Shown here piece after piece: positions 14,683 through 14,754 of a stretch of DNA of 14,754 nt. The translations under genes were made by a program, and so were the position numbers. The DNA comes from Desulfobacterales bacterium (GTDB lineage: Bacteria; Desulfobacterota; Desulfobacteria; Desulfobacterales; RPRI01). Where the stretch lies: positions 1 to 14,754 of the forward strand of contig JAGVOC010000292.1 in NCBI GenBank assembly GCA_020052975.1. Reading direction: 5' to 3'. The notes under the pieces are model-generated. The model worked only from the letters and a program-made list of their open reading frames with translations. It was not told where the DNA came from and made no database searches. The first letter of the stretch is position 1. Every line of letters starts with the position of its first letter.

Positions 14683-14754
14683 AACGGAGGATAAAATATA
14701 AATTGGTATAAGTTTCTTGAGGGGGAAAAACAGGTAGGGGGTGGTCACTTTCTG

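Noticed and set aside
14721..14744. Similarity of a G-rich stretch here to 10194-10213 (GGGG, AAAAACAGG, GGGGGTGG)
   Set aside because: Short, low-complexity and gapped. Two copies are not enough to call a dispersed repeat.

Overview
This window looks like a chromosomal segment of an anaerobic, selenium-using bacterium. Nitrospirota or a Desulfobacterota/deltaproteobacterial lineage are the best guesses. The hints are moderate GC content, selB beside a selenocysteine-type tRNA, a large secreted FN3/transglutaminase operon, and a TonB-type protein. No taxonomic marker is present, so this stays an inference.

Left part (1-5882): a co-directional operon for the cell envelope or secretion. It holds the 3' part of a protein with five FN3-like modules spaced exactly 321 nt apart. 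Next comes a 1028-residue secreted protein with a transglutaminase-type Cys-His-Asp site and a C-terminal phospholipase-A2-like domain. Last is an AT-rich gene for a small four-helix membrane protein, whose start overlaps the preceding stop. The arrangement resembles a polymorphic-toxin protein followed by its immunity gene.

Middle part (about 6350-10885): a decayed CRISPR-Cas locus. In order it has an intact REP-associated tyrosine transposase gene flanked by inverted ends, a probable C-terminal remnant of a type III RAMP gene, and an eroded leader and repeat array. Then come a nucleotidyltransferase/HEPN pair, a cas1 with an N-terminal +1 frameshift, cas2, and a leader. A short array of three perfect 37-nt repeats follows, with spacers of 44, 35 and 39 nt. 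Its fourth repeat is cut off and joined to a frameshifted fragment of a second REP-type transposase. No intact effector gene is present.

Right part (about 10885-14754): a very AT-rich intergenic stretch with a candidate promoter leads into a 95-nt tRNA and then selB. The tRNA has a selenocysteine-type body (long variable arm, about 13-bp acceptor/T branch, 4-nt D loop, encoded CCA). Its anticodon is GCA (Cys) instead of UCA and its discriminator base is U instead of G. This is the most striking feature of the window: either a cysteine tRNA that mimics tRNA-Sec or a recoded tRNA-Sec, probably co-transcribed with the Sec-specific elongation factor gene. Downstream are a soluble P-type-ATPase-like HAD phosphatase gene and a convergent tonB-like gene.
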